A stretch of DNA of 33,968 bases from Pseudomonadota bacterium (GCA_018830135.1 JAHJTB010000028.1:1-33968), one strand, 5' to 3'; shown: positions 23,517 to 31,483, counted from the first letter of the stretch. The notes: generated by a model from the letters alone, not told the origin. Made by a program: numbers and translations.

Positions 23517-24848
23517 ATGAGAACCAGACGGGTCATACTCCTCATTCTGGCCTTCGGCTGGGCCTTGACGGCCCTGATCGCCGGTCCGGCGCCTCCGGGG
23601 CGGGCCGCGGAAGATGTACGCCCCATTCATCTGATCCGTATCGAAGGCCCCATCAGTCCGGGTTCGGCCGGCTTTTTGACCGGTTCCCTGGACAAGGCGA
23701 TCGAGGCGGGCGCCCAGGCCCTGATCGTCGAACTGGACACGCCGGGCGGGCTGGCCGACTCCATGCGGACCATGGTCAAAGCCATCATGAACGCGCCGCT
23801 GCCCGTCATCGTCTATGTCGCGCCCACCGGCGCCCAGGCCGCTTCGGCCGGAGTCATGGTCACCATGGCCGCCGACGTGGCGGTCATGGCTCCCGGGACC
23901 AACATCGGTGCGGCCCATCCCGTGGCCACCGGCGGCCAGGAAATCGAAGGCACCATGGCCGAGAAGGTGGTCAACGACATGGTGGCCTTCATCCAGGGCA
24001 TCGCCAGGCAGCGGGGCCGCAATATGGACTGGGCCAAAAAGGCGGTCGAGAAAAGCGTTTCGATCAATTCCACGGAAGCCGTCCTGATCGACGTGGTGGA
24101 TTTTCTGGCCGAGAACAGGCAGGACCTGCTCAAGAAACTGGACGGGCGCCGGATCGAACGGGGATCGTTGAGTTTCACCCTCCGGACAGACGGTGCGGCC
24201 CTGGTGGTCGTGGAAGAGGGACTCAGGGACCGCGTGCTCAAGACCCTGGCCAATCCGAATCTGGCCTATATCCTGATGATGTTGGGTCTGGCCGGGCTGT
24301 ACTTCGAACTGTCTCATCCCGGGGCCGTGCTCCCCGGTGTCGTTGGCGGCATCTCCCTGATTTTGGCCTTTTATTCCTTTCAGACCCTGCCGGTCAATTA
24401 CGCCGGACTGCTGCTCATCCTGCTCGGGCTGATCCTGTTCATTCTGGAAATCAAGATCACCTCGTACGGGATGTTGAGCGTAGGCGGCCTGATCAGTCTG
24501 ACCCTGGGATCGTTGATGCTTTTCGATACGCCGGAGCAGTATATGATGGTGTCGTTGGCCATTTTGATTCCGGTCCTGGGGACCGTGGCCCTGTTTTTTA
24601 TCGTCGTGACCTGGCTGGTCGTCCGGTCCCAGGTCCCGGCCTCGATCAGCGGCCCCTCCGGTCTGATCGGCCTCCGGGGGCCGGTCAAGGAATGGCGGGA
24701 CGGCCGGGGCAAGGTCCTGGTCCATGGCGAATGGTGGTCCGCCGAGGGAGAGCCGGACCTGAGTCCGGGAGAAGAGATCGAGGTGCTGGAAGTCCGAGGC
24801 ATGCGCCTCCGGGTCCGACGCCTCGCCAGGCTGGAAGATGCGCGCTGA
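23517..24848 (+). CDS. NfeD-family membrane serine protease
   Basis: A 443-residue long-form NfeD protein. An N-terminal signal (residues 1-31) is followed by a ClpP-like protease domain with the nucleophile in AQAASAG (Ser110) and a probable general-base Lys150 (TMAEKVV), then several transmembrane helices (about 250-380) and a C-terminal OB-fold NfeD domain (GLIGLRGPVKEW...EEIEVLEVRGMRLRVRRL). In archaeal homologues this protease cleaves stomatin, and the pair is usually encoded together, as here with the slipin gene 25 bases downstream. The likely role is membrane quality control. No ribosome site precedes the ATG, but the signal peptide supports this start. Confidence 0.92.
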   Translation: MRTRRVILLILAFGWALTALIAGPAPPGRAAEDVRPIHLIRIEGPISPGSAGFLTGSLDKAIEAGAQALIVELDTPGGLADSMRTMVKAIMNAPLPVIVYVAPTGAQAASAGVMVTMAADVAVMAPGTNIGAAHPVATGGQEIEGTMAEKVVNDMVAFIQGIARQRGRNMDWAKKAVEKSVSINSTEAVLIDVVDFLAENRQDLLKKLDGRRIERGSLSFTLRTDGAALVVVEEGLRDRVLKTLANPNLAYILMMLGLAGLYFELSHPGAVLPGVVGGISLILAFYSFQTLPVNYAGLLLILLGLILFILEIKITSYGMLSVGGLISLTLGSLMLFDTPEQYMMVSLAILIPVLGTVALFFIVVTWLVVRSQVPASISGPSGLIGLRGPVKEWRDGRGKVLVHGEWWSAEGEPDLSPGEEIEVLEVRGMRLRVRRLARLEDAR

Positions 24849-24873
24849 AAATCGAGTTGCCTAGGAGGACGAG

Positions 24874-25650
24874 ATGCAGGCCTTTATCGTGATCGTGGTT
24901 CTGGTGGTTTTGTTTCTGGCTTCGGCCGTCCGAATTCTGCGAGAGTATGAACGAGGCGTCATTTTTCGGTTGGGACGCGTCATTCAGGCCAAGGGACCCG
25001 GGCTTATTCTCCTGATTCCGGTCATCGACAAGATGGTCAGGGTCAGCCTGCGCCTGGTGGCCATGGACGTTCCGCCTCAGGACATCATCACCCGGGACAA
25101 TGTGTCGGTCAAGGTCAACGCCGTCGTCTATTTCCGGGTCATGGAACCGATCAAGTCCATCATCCAGGTGGAAAACTTCCTTTTCGCCACCTCCCAGATG
25201 GCCCAGACCACTCTGCGAAGCGTCTGCGGCCAGGCCGAGCTGGACGAACTGCTCAGTCAGCGGGACCGGATCAACGCCAAGCTCCAGGAGTATCTGGACG
25301 AGCATACCGACCCCTGGGGCATCAAGGTCTCGAACGTCGAGGTCAAGCATATCGATCTGCCGCAGGACATGCAGCGGGCCATGGCCAAACAGGCCGAGGC
25401 CGAGCGGGAACGGCGGGCCAAGGTCATCAACGCCGAAGGCGAGTTTCAGGCCGCTGCCAAGCTGGCCCAGGCGGCGACCATTATCGCCGAACATCCCATC
25501 GCCCTGCAGCTTCGCTTTCTCCAGACCCTCCGGGAGGTTTCGGCCGAAAACAACACCACGACCATCTTTCCGGTGCCCATCGATCTCTTCAAGCCCTTCA
25601 TTTCCCTGGTGGACACGATCAAGGAGAAGATCGGGGCCAATGAAAAATAA
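24874..25650 (+). CDS. Slipin/stomatin-like SPFH-domain protein
   Basis: A 258-residue band-7 protein. One N-terminal hydrophobic hairpin (about residues 3-20) anchors it, followed by [27 protein letters not shown], the [26 protein letters not shown] core and an alanine/glutamate-rich coiled coil ([26 protein letters not shown]). These match bacterial slipins, oligomeric membrane scaffolds of lipid microdomains and substrates or partners of NfeD. The AGGAGG site before the ATG is very strong. It is co-oriented with NfeD and overlaps the following lipoprotein gene. Confidence 0.95.
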   Translation: MQAFIVIVVLVVLFLASAVRILREYERGVIFRLGRVIQAKGPGLILLIPVIDKMVRVSLRLVAMDVPPQDIITRDNVSVKVNAVVYFRVMEPIKSIIQVENFLFATSQMAQTTLRSVCGQAELDELLSQRDRINAKLQEYLDEHTDPWGIKVSNVEVKHIDLPQDMQRAMAKQAEAERERRAKVINAEGEFQAAAKLAQAATIIAEHPIALQLRFLQTLREVSAENNTTTIFPVPIDLFKPFISLVDTIKEKIGANEK

Positions 25651-26179
25651 GGTCCGGACTCGGCTGGCGGTCCTGTTGCTGGCCGCCGGCATAGTTGTCC
25701 CGGCCTGCGCCGGCTTGACCAGACCGCCGGCCATTGGCGACCGGCCGCCCGTGATCGGGGCCGTTTTCGCTTCGCCCACAGTCGTTTACGGGCAGACCTG
25801 GCAGATATTCATCAAGGCCTCGGACCCGGACGGCGACCTGGACGAGGTCCTCTTTTCCATTCAACAGGCAGGCAGGCTATACAATCCCCTGCACGGGGGC
25901 ATGCCGCTGCCGTCCTGGGGCCAGGCTGTCCTGGACGGCTATTTCTGGCTCGAACTGTCACCATCCATCATCTCGGGCGGACCGCTGGACCTGGTGCTGT
26001 CCCTTGAACTGGTCGATCGGGGGGAGCGCCGCAGCCGGCGGGTCGATCTGCCTCTGCACATAGGGACCCGGCCGTCTTCGACTCCACCAGCCGGATTCAG
26101 CGACCGTCCCATTCTGGCCGTGCCCTTCTATGTGCACCACGCCTCGCTGCCACCCAGGCCGGATCGAGTTCGCCGCTGA
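25640..26179 (+). CDS. Predicted lipoprotein, unknown function
   Basis: A 179-residue protein with a lipoprotein signal ([18 protein letters not shown], Cys23). The mature part has an Ig/cadherin-like opening ([39 protein letters not shown]), a pattern common in bacterial surface repeats where D-P-D-G-D can bind calcium; only one such unit is seen. The start ATG (25640) overlaps the slipin stop by 11 bases, suggesting coupling to the NfeD-slipin operon. Upstream in-frame sequence lies over slipin and is a shadow. No named family is recognised. Confidence 0.75.
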   Translation: MKNKVRTRLAVLLLAAGIVVPACAGLTRPPAIGDRPPVIGAVFASPTVVYGQTWQIFIKASDPDGDLDEVLFSIQQAGRLYNPLHGGMPLPSWGQAVLDGYFWLELSPSIISGGPLDLVLSLELVDRGERRSRRVDLPLHIGTRPSSTPPAGFSDRPILAVPFYVHHASLPPRPDRVRR

Positions 26180-26302
26180 ATGACCGGTCGAACGGAAGGC
26201 GGGCGCCAAGGCAATTCGGTTCAGGGGAGGGGGCCTCATTTTAGTCTTGAATATAAGTGCCTTTCATAATATCCTGCCGCAAAATAGGATGAGGAGTTGG
26301 CC

Positions 26303-26626
26303 ATGGCCAAAAAGGAACGTAAAGAAAAAAAAGAAAAACCCCTGGACAAGATGACCGCCAAGGAATTGCGAGAACTGGCTCTGGAAACCAGCAAAATCGT
26401 TGGTGTTCACGGCATGAACAAGGCGGAGTTGATCTCCGCGATCAAGGATGTGCGCGGCATCGTTGAAGAGAAAACGGGCAAGGCCCAGGACGTCCGCGAG
26501 ATAAAGCAGAAGATCGCGGTGTTGAAAGAGGCGAAGGCTCAGGCCCGAGAGGCGGGTGACAACAAGCGAACCGACATGCTGCGGCGCAAGATGAGCCGCC
26601 TGAAGAAGCAGACCCGGACCGCGTAA
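26303..26626 (+). CDS. Small basic Rho_N-like (SAP-fold) protein
   Basis: A 107-residue, very lysine-rich protein. Residues about 13-50 (LDKMTAKELRELALETSKIVGVHGMNKAELISAIKDV) match the Rho transcription factor N-terminal/SAP-like helical fold that binds nucleic acids; the rest is a charged helix, probably coiled coil (VREIKQKIAVLKEAKAQAREAG). Stand-alone Rho_N-like proteins are known but poorly understood. GAGGAG lies six bases before the ATG. A DNA- or RNA-binding role is inference. The HD-domain gene follows after 19 bases. Confidence 0.82.
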   Translation: MAKKERKEKKEKPLDKMTAKELRELALETSKIVGVHGMNKAELISAIKDVRGIVEEKTGKAQDVREIKQKIAVLKEAKAQAREAGDNKRTDMLRRKMSRLKKQTRTA

Positions 26627-26645
26627 AGGCGGAAAAGGAGGGCGC

Positions 26646-27200
26646 ATGGACCGCGCGGAGGCCCTGGCCCTGATGGAAAGCCGATTGGAGGCCAACAACC
26701 TGAGAAAGCATTGTCTGGCCTCCGAGGCGATCATGAGGGCTCTGGCTCGCCGGCTGGGCCACGACGAGAATCTGTGGGGGCTGGCCGGGTTGTTGCACGA
26801 CCTGGATTACGATCAGACCAAGGACGACCCCGGCCGCCACGGTCTGATAACCGAGCAGATACTGGCCGATCGGGACCTGCCCTCCGAAGTCGTCGAGGCC
26901 ATCAAGCGGCACAATGCCGAAGCCCTGGGGATCGAGCGCAAGACGCCGCTTGACCTGGCCCTGACCGCGGCGGAAACCATGACCGGCATGGTCGTGGCCG
27001 CGACCCTGGTCTACCCGGACAGGAAGGTCAAGTCCGTCAAGCCCAAATCCATCGTCAAACGCATGAAGGAAAAGCAGTTCGCCCGGGGGGCCAGGCGGGA
27101 GCACATCCTGCTCTGCGAGGAGTTGGGTGTCCCCCTGACCGAGTTCGCTGCCTTGAGCCTGTCGGCCATGAGCGAAATCGACGATGAACTGGGCCTGTAA
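26646..27200 (+). CDS. HD-domain (HDIG-type) phosphohydrolase
   Basis: A 184-residue protein with metal-binding residues His22 (LRKHCLASE), His51-Asp52 (LLHDLDYDQ) and His65 (GRHGLIT) followed by a partner Asp in the DLALTAAE helix. This is the HDIG arrangement of small bacterial phosphohydrolases, which typically act on nucleotides; the substrate cannot be inferred. AGGAGGG precedes the ATG. The 3' end overlaps the next lipoprotein gene by 17 bases in another frame. Confidence 0.88.
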   Translation: MDRAEALALMESRLEANNLRKHCLASEAIMRALARRLGHDENLWGLAGLLHDLDYDQTKDDPGRHGLITEQILADRDLPSEVVEAIKRHNAEALGIERKTPLDLALTAAETMTGMVVAATLVYPDRKVKSVKPKSIVKRMKEKQFARGARREHILLCEELGVPLTEFAALSLSAMSEIDDELGL

Positions 27201-27639
27201 AATCCGGGTCCGGCTGCCGCGGGCGTCGACCCGGCTCGTAACGGGCCTGCTCATCGTTTCCCTGATGCTGACCGGTTGCGCCAGCATGACCGAGAGGGAA
27301 CCGGACGGGCCCATTGTTCATCACGAGGACTCGGCCAAACCCGATGCGGACGGCGGCCTGCTTCTCGAGTTCATCGACTTCAACTGGCGTTATCTGGCAC
27401 GCACCGACCAGATTCGAATCGACGGCCGGGCGAGAAACCTGACCGGAAAAGCCATTCAGGGTTGCAGGATTCTGGCCAATGCGGTCGACCAGTTCGACTT
27501 TCCCCTTGGCTTTTCCGAATCATACCTTGAACCCACCTATCTGGCTCCGGGCGCGATAGGGCGGTTCGATCTTTACTTCGAACGCGGACGCTGGGTCAAA
27601 AACATCCAGATCCGTTACCAGTTCGAGTCCCGCTACTAA
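27184..27639 (+). CDS. Predicted lipoprotein with FxLyD-like beta domain
   Basis: A 151-residue protein with a lipoprotein signal ending LMLTGC (Cys32). The mature part is a beta-sandwich type sequence (IRIDGRARNLTGKAIQGCRILANAVDQFDFPLGFSESYLEPTYLAPGAIGRFDLYF), resembling FxLyD-type domains that start with a G-x-x-x-N-x-T/S strand. The function is unknown; an outer-surface or periplasmic location is likely. It starts within the end of the HD gene, so it is probably translated by coupling. Confidence 0.78.
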   Translation: MNWACKIRVRLPRASTRLVTGLLIVSLMLTGCASMTEREPDGPIVHHEDSAKPDADGGLLLEFIDFNWRYLARTDQIRIDGRARNLTGKAIQGCRILANAVDQFDFPLGFSESYLEPTYLAPGAIGRFDLYFERGRWVKNIQIRYQFESRY

Positions 27640-27645
27640 CCATTC

Positions 27646-28881
27646 ATGATTCGGGTACTGATCTGCGGCAGCATCGACTCAGAATGGCGCCGGGAGGCGG
27701 AGATTTTTCTCTGCCGGGACCGCGAGGAGTACGATCGCGGTCTGGCGGACGGGACCCTGACCCCCGAACCGTTGAGGCTCCCTCGGGTCTATCCCACGTT
27801 TGTTCCGGACGAGGAAAGGGTTCCCTGGGAAATGGGACGGGTCATGCCCCAGGTCATCGTCAGCCTGGGCTCGACCCCCAAGGCCCTGGTCCTGATAAAC
27901 CCCCAGGACCAGTTGAAGTGGTACCATTTCGAAGGCCCGCCAACGCCCGAGGTGCTGAAAAAGACCATATACGAGGTGTATCTTAGCCAGGCCCTTTTCC
28001 CCAATCCCGGTGAGCGGGATCGGCCGCTGGTTTCCGTCTTCACCCCGACGTACAATCCCGGGCCCTATCTGACCCAGGCCTATCGGTCGTTGACCGCCCA
28101 GACCTGGCGCAACTGGGAGTGGGTCGTCATCGACGACGGGTCCACGGACGAGACCCCCCGAACCCTTGCGGCCTGGGCGGCCCATGATTCCAGAATTCGC
28201 TTTTTCCGGCCCGTCGACCGGAACTACGGCAACATCGGCCGGATGAAACGCTACGCCAGCGGGCTCTGTCTGGGCGAGTATCTTATCGAACTGGACCACG
28301 ACGACATCCTTACCGAAAACGCCTTGGCCGAAGTCGTGACCGCCTTTCAAGAAGAACCGGAACTGGGTTTTGTTTACAGCAATTTCGCCGAATTCGTCGA
28401 GGGCGGCGGAGACCACTACTACCCGGACTGGCTCGATCGGGGCCGGTACCGCCGGACCGAATACCAGGGCCGCCTCTACCTGGAAGCCCTGGCCTACGAG
28501 GTTTACGGCGACGTGGTCGGGATCGGTCCGGTCATCAAGGACATGACCATCTGCCCCAATCACATTCGAGCCTTTCGGGCCGGTGAACTATGGCGGGTCG
28601 GCGGCTACAATCCCCGCCTGGTCATGGGCGACGACTTCGATCTCATTATCCGCATGTTCTGCCAAAGCAAAATCAAACACCTGGACAAACTGCTCTACCT
28701 TTACCGGATCCATGCCAATACCTGGGCCCGGTTCAATGAATTCGCCCGCTTTTTTCTCCCCATCGTCGTCCAGCGCTGGGAGCCGGAGATCGACCGGCGT
28801 ATCGAAGCGCTCAAAAAGGCAGGACGCTGGATCGAGACGCCCCAGGGGCGGCCGGGCCAGTCTTCCGAGGGTATCGTCTGA
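27646..28881 (+). CDS. Family 2 glycosyltransferase with N-terminal extension
   Basis: A 411-residue cytoplasmic enzyme. The GT-A domain starts near residue 126 (PLVSVFTPTYNPGPYLTQAYRSL), with the nucleotide-binding VVIDDGSTDETPRTL and the metal-binding DHD of ELDHDDIL (about 215-222); NPRLVMGDDFDLIIRM near 325 is the acceptor-side acidic motif. The first 125 residues (ending in an HFEGPPTPEVLKKTI helix) form an extra domain that I do not recognise. No transmembrane helix is seen. It follows the lipoprotein gene by 6 bases. No sugar-nucleotide synthesis cluster surrounds it, so the product is unknown. Confidence 0.88.
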   Translation: MIRVLICGSIDSEWRREAEIFLCRDREEYDRGLADGTLTPEPLRLPRVYPTFVPDEERVPWEMGRVMPQVIVSLGSTPKALVLINPQDQLKWYHFEGPPTPEVLKKTIYEVYLSQALFPNPGERDRPLVSVFTPTYNPGPYLTQAYRSLTAQTWRNWEWVVIDDGSTDETPRTLAAWAAHDSRIRFFRPVDRNYGNIGRMKRYASGLCLGEYLIELDHDDILTENALAEVVTAFQEEPELGFVYSNFAEFVEGGGDHYYPDWLDRGRYRRTEYQGRLYLEALAYEVYGDVVGIGPVIKDMTICPNHIRAFRAGELWRVGGYNPRLVMGDDFDLIIRMFCQSKIKHLDKLLYLYRIHANTWARFNEFARFFLPIVVQRWEPEIDRRIEALKKAGRWIETPQGRPGQSSEGIV

Positions 28882-28981
28882 GGCGGTAGCCGGCCGCGAA
28901 ACCGTTAAAGTGATGGGTCGAGGCGCCGAACCGTCCTGTTTCGGCCTCGGAACTCCGGCGGCTATGCCCCGGTTCATTAAA

Positions 28982-29112
28982 CCCGTATTTTGCGGTTGGG
29001 TTCGTAGCGAGGCGTCGAAATGCATAGCGAAACGCGAAGTTGGACCGATTTTGGGCCGCGGGCGTATTGTACAATACGCCGAGGTCAAAAAGCGGGAAAC
29101 GAGCGTTGCGGC
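28982..29112 (-). repeat. Family B hairpin repeat, copy B2
   Basis: Reverse-complement homologue of 15824-15957. Its centre is a perfect 20-bp palindrome (29061-29080, arms GGCGTATTGT and ACAATACGCC). The flanking TTTTG and CAAAA pairing matches the outer stem of copy B1. The stem sequence differs between copies while the pairing is kept. It directly abuts family A copy A4. Confidence 0.8.
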
Positions 29113-29116
29113 ACGC

Positions 29117-29235
29117 AGTTGAAGATTCCCGCGGCCTTGCTGCGAAAATCTTCGACATGTAAGGAAAAAACCATTGTTTGGTTGGCGGGCCATCCTCGCG
29201 CCAGGCCGCGAGGAATACGCTCGCCCTGCATGTTC
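29117..29235 (-). repeat. Family A two-hairpin repeat, copy A4
   Basis: A 119-base copy on the minus strand, beginning GAACATGC (29228-29235) and ending CTTCAACT. The inner arms of hairpin 1 are CCTCGCG (29194-29200) and CGCGAGG (29207-29213), where copies A1 and A3 have CCCCGC and GCGGGG, a compensatory C-G to T-A change. The TTCCTTACATGTC linker and hairpin 2 (GAAGATT with AATCTTC) are kept. Confidence 0.88.
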
Positions 29236-29327
29236 GGCGCCGCGGTAGGAGACAACCGCAAAGTCCGGGTTGAACCCCTGCTCGGCTGCTTGATCCGCAC
29301 TTGACGGGGATTTCAACGATCTCTAAT

Positions 29328-30638
29328 ATGGCTGCCATGCACCTCACCACCGCCAGTCGATTTTTGCGGGCCGTTTTTCTGGCCGCTTTGCTACTGTTGG
29401 GCGGCACGGCTTCGGGCATGGACCTGTCTTCCTGTTACGACGACGCCCCTCCGCCGGAGGACCCGATCCGCTGTCTGCTGTGGCGGCTGGTCGGGTATAT
29501 GAGACCCATCGGCGCGGACGTGTCGCTTCGCGGCACCGGTCGAGTCGTCCTGGGACCCGGCCTGTACGCGCAGGCCGAGGTTCGGACCGAGGCCGTCAAC
29601 TCCCCATGGCCGGAGGCCATCGAAATCCGGTTTTTTCGCGGGGAAGTAACGGGGGGGGTGAGTGAGGAAATACGGGACCGGGGACTGGACGGCCTGAAGA
29701 TGGAGGATGTCCAGGACGCCTATCTGCGATATTCCACACCGGAGCGGCCGGCCAACCTGCTCTCGAATCTGGACCCGGACCTCGTGGGACCGATCAATCA
29801 GGACTACCGGAAAAGGGTCCAGCAGATGCTCGAAGTCCTGGAACGAAGGCCCACGGTCCACTCGCCCCTGGCCTGGCGGGAAATACGGCCCGGCCTCGAA
29901 ACGGCCCGGGTGACGGCCTTCCGATATATACGACTGGGTGAAAACACGCTGACCCTGCTGCGCATCGACCCTGCTCGACTGAGAATCGTTCCCTTTTCCC
30001 GCATGGAGTTCGAGGACCGGACCCTTTTGAACATCGAGGCCTGGGCCGATCGGGTGCCCGAGGCGGCCGCACTGTTCAACGCGGGCCAGTACTACCCGGA
30101 CTACCGGTACATGGGACTTCTCGAGAAAGACGGAGTCAGTTACGGGACCGACCTGCATCCCACCTGGCGGGCCTTGTTCGTTTCCAGCCCCAGGAACCAG
30201 GCCTCCGGACAGCCGCCGGCCGCCATTCTGGACCTGGAACGAGTTCGCTTCGATCCACGCAACAATCCCTATCGGTACGCCTGCCAGTCCTTCATGCTCC
30301 TGGACGAGGACGGGCGGCCCCGGGTCAGGCGCTCCGACCGCCTGGCCAGCCGGACCATTCTGGCCCAGGACAAGCTCGGCCGTATCCTGGTCGTCATGGT
30401 TCAGGGGGCCGGCACCCTGTACGAACTGGCCCTGCTGCTCCGGCAGTCCGACCTGTCGATCAGCCAGGCCATGTGCCTGGACGGCGGATTCGAGTCCCAG
30501 ATGTTCCTTCGCCTCGATCCCGGACCCAGGGCCTTGTACGGGGGCTGGGTGGTCAATGAACGACGTCAGTTCCAGAGTTCGACCCTCAAGGTGGCCCTGC
30601 CCGCGGTCATGGCGGTTCTGCCCGTTTCCCGACCGTGA
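29328..30638 (+). CDS. Phosphodiester glycosidase (NAGPA-domain) family protein
   Basis: A protein of about 436 residues with an N-terminal signal sequence (FLRAVFLAALLLLGGTASG) predicting export. The C-terminal half has NAGPA/DUF2233 features: FNAGQYYPDYRYMGLLEKDG (asparagine-containing pocket), VMVQGAGTLYELALLLRQ and the hallmark CLDGGFESQMFLRLD. Such domains cleave sugar-phosphodiester bonds, for example in lysosomal uncovering enzyme and spore-coat proteins. The N-terminal about 180 residues are unassigned. The ATG at 29328 or 29337 could be the start; neither has a close SD, and GGGGA at 29306-29310 is rather far. It follows a repeat-rich region, so it is probably transcribed separately from the GT2. 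Confidence 0.8.
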   Translation: MAAMHLTTASRFLRAVFLAALLLLGGTASGMDLSSCYDDAPPPEDPIRCLLWRLVGYMRPIGADVSLRGTGRVVLGPGLYAQAEVRTEAVNSPWPEAIEIRFFRGEVTGGVSEEIRDRGLDGLKMEDVQDAYLRYSTPERPANLLSNLDPDLVGPINQDYRKRVQQMLEVLERRPTVHSPLAWREIRPGLETARVTAFRYIRLGENTLTLLRIDPARLRIVPFSRMEFEDRTLLNIEAWADRVPEAAALFNAGQYYPDYRYMGLLEKDGVSYGTDLHPTWRALFVSSPRNQASGQPPAAILDLERVRFDPRNNPYRYACQSFMLLDEDGRPRVRRSDRLASRTILAQDKLGRILVVMVQGAGTLYELALLLRQSDLSISQAMCLDGGFESQMFLRLDPGPRALYGGWVVNERRQFQSSTLKVALPAVMAVLPVSRP

Positions 30639-30669
30639 TCCGGAATCCCCTTCGGTCACTCCGTTTCTG

Positions 30670-30698
30670 TTGAAAATCGGATGTCCCGATGATATCCT
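30670..30698 (+). promoter_or_regulatory. Candidate promoter for the glutaredoxin-FTR operon
   Basis: TTGAAA (30670-30675), a 17-base spacer and TATCCT (30693-30698). The spacer contains an inverted repeat, ATCGG-ATGTC-CCGAT (30676-30690), that could be a repressor site. It implies a leader of roughly 90 bases before the glutaredoxin ATG. Confidence 0.45.
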
Positions 30699-30796
30699 AA
30701 AACAATCGGTCCTGGCAGCCGAACCTTTATCGCCAATCGGAAGTCCGCGGCCGGGACCTTTTAGGGTTGGGCAAGCTGTAATCCAAGGAGTTTAAA

Positions 30797-31051
30797 ATGG
30801 CGCAAAAAGTATTTCTTTACGCCCTGAGTACCTGCGGTCACTGTCGGCGCACCAAGGAATTTCTCAATCAGAAACAGGTCGATTTCGACTTTGTCGATGT
30901 CGATCTCAGTCATGGAGAGGACCGGGAACGGGTGATCAACGAGGTCAAAAAGCACAACCCCGCCTTGACTTTCCCCACGTTGATCATCGACGGCCGAATC
31001 ATCGTCGGCTTCAAGGAAGAAGAAATCCGGGATGCGCTGGCCGAGACATGA
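30797..31051 (+). CDS. Glutaredoxin family protein
   Basis: An 84-residue thioredoxin-fold protein with the dithiol site STCGHCRRTKEF (Cys13, Cys16), the cis-Pro strand LTFPTLIIDG and the G-F segment IIVGFKEEEI. Length and motifs match small bacterial glutaredoxins or NrdH-like redoxins. The CGHC site is more thioredoxin-like than the CPYC of classical glutaredoxins. AAGGAG precedes the ATG. It overlaps the FTR gene by four bases (ATGA), implying that it is the disulfide acceptor of that reductase, in place of thioredoxin (inference from context). Confidence 0.92.
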   Translation: MAQKVFLYALSTCGHCRRTKEFLNQKQVDFDFVDVDLSHGEDRERVINEVKKHNPALTFPTLIIDGRIIVGFKEEEIRDALAET

Positions 31052-31380
31052 ATACGGAAACCCTTTATGAAAGCCTGAGGAAGCTCCAGGAGCCCAAAGG
31101 ATACTTTTTCAACCGGGATCGAGCCCTGGTCTTCGAACTTCTGGAAGGCCTGCTGGCCAACAAGGACCGGCACGGCTATATGGGCTGTCCCTGCCGGCTG
31201 GCTTCAGGGGACCGGGAGCAGGACAAGGACATCATCTGTCCTTGCGTGTACCGCGAACCGGACGTGGCTGAATTCGGAAGCTGCTACTGCAATCTGTATG
31301 TATCCCGTGAATGGAACGAGGACGCGATTCCTCATGCATATGTCCCTGAACGACGTCCGCCGGAGAAGTGTCCTTTCTGA
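31048..31380 (+). CDS. Ferredoxin:thioredoxin reductase catalytic subunit-like protein
   Basis: A 110-residue 4Fe-4S/disulfide enzyme. The six conserved Cys appear as CPC (47-49), CPC (64-66) and CYC (79-81), with Cys108 extra near the C-terminus. Known FTR uses a 4Fe-4S cluster next to a redox disulfide to pass ferredoxin electrons to a thiol protein. The plant and cyanobacterial enzymes have CHC at the last motif; here the His is Tyr80. No FTR variable subunit is nearby. Translationally coupled to the glutaredoxin gene, it probably forms a ferredoxin-driven glutaredoxin reduction route in an anaerobe. Confidence 0.9.
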   Translation: MNTETLYESLRKLQEPKGYFFNRDRALVFELLEGLLANKDRHGYMGCPCRLASGDREQDKDIICPCVYREPDVAEFGSCYCNLYVSREWNEDAIPHAYVPERRPPEKCPF

Positions 31381-31483
31381 TCCGGTCGCTTGCGGACCCA
31401 ACCCCGTTTGACCGGTCCCGGTCCGGCGCCGCCCGGCGATCGGGAGCCGGGAAGACGTCTTACCGGACCTTGGGTGCTCTGGC

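Larger units (their letters stand above)
28882..29327 (-). other. Gene-free 446-base region with repeats B2 and A4
   Basis: No gene is supported. It contains family B copy B2 and family A copy A4, adjacent and both in minus orientation (A first, then B when read on the minus strand), flanked by about 100 bases of unrecognised sequence on each side. A 242-codon minus-strand frame that crosses it also crosses the end of the glycosyltransferase gene and has no family features. Confidence 0.75.

Noticed and set aside
11467..29235. Family A copies as intrinsic terminators or attenuators only
   Set aside because: Hairpins could act that way when transcribed, but the in-gene copy A3 and the exact gene restorations show that they are inserted elements first.
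28588..29316. 242-codon minus frame over repeats B2 and A4
   Set aside because: It crosses two repeats and the end of the glycosyltransferase gene; coding is not supported.
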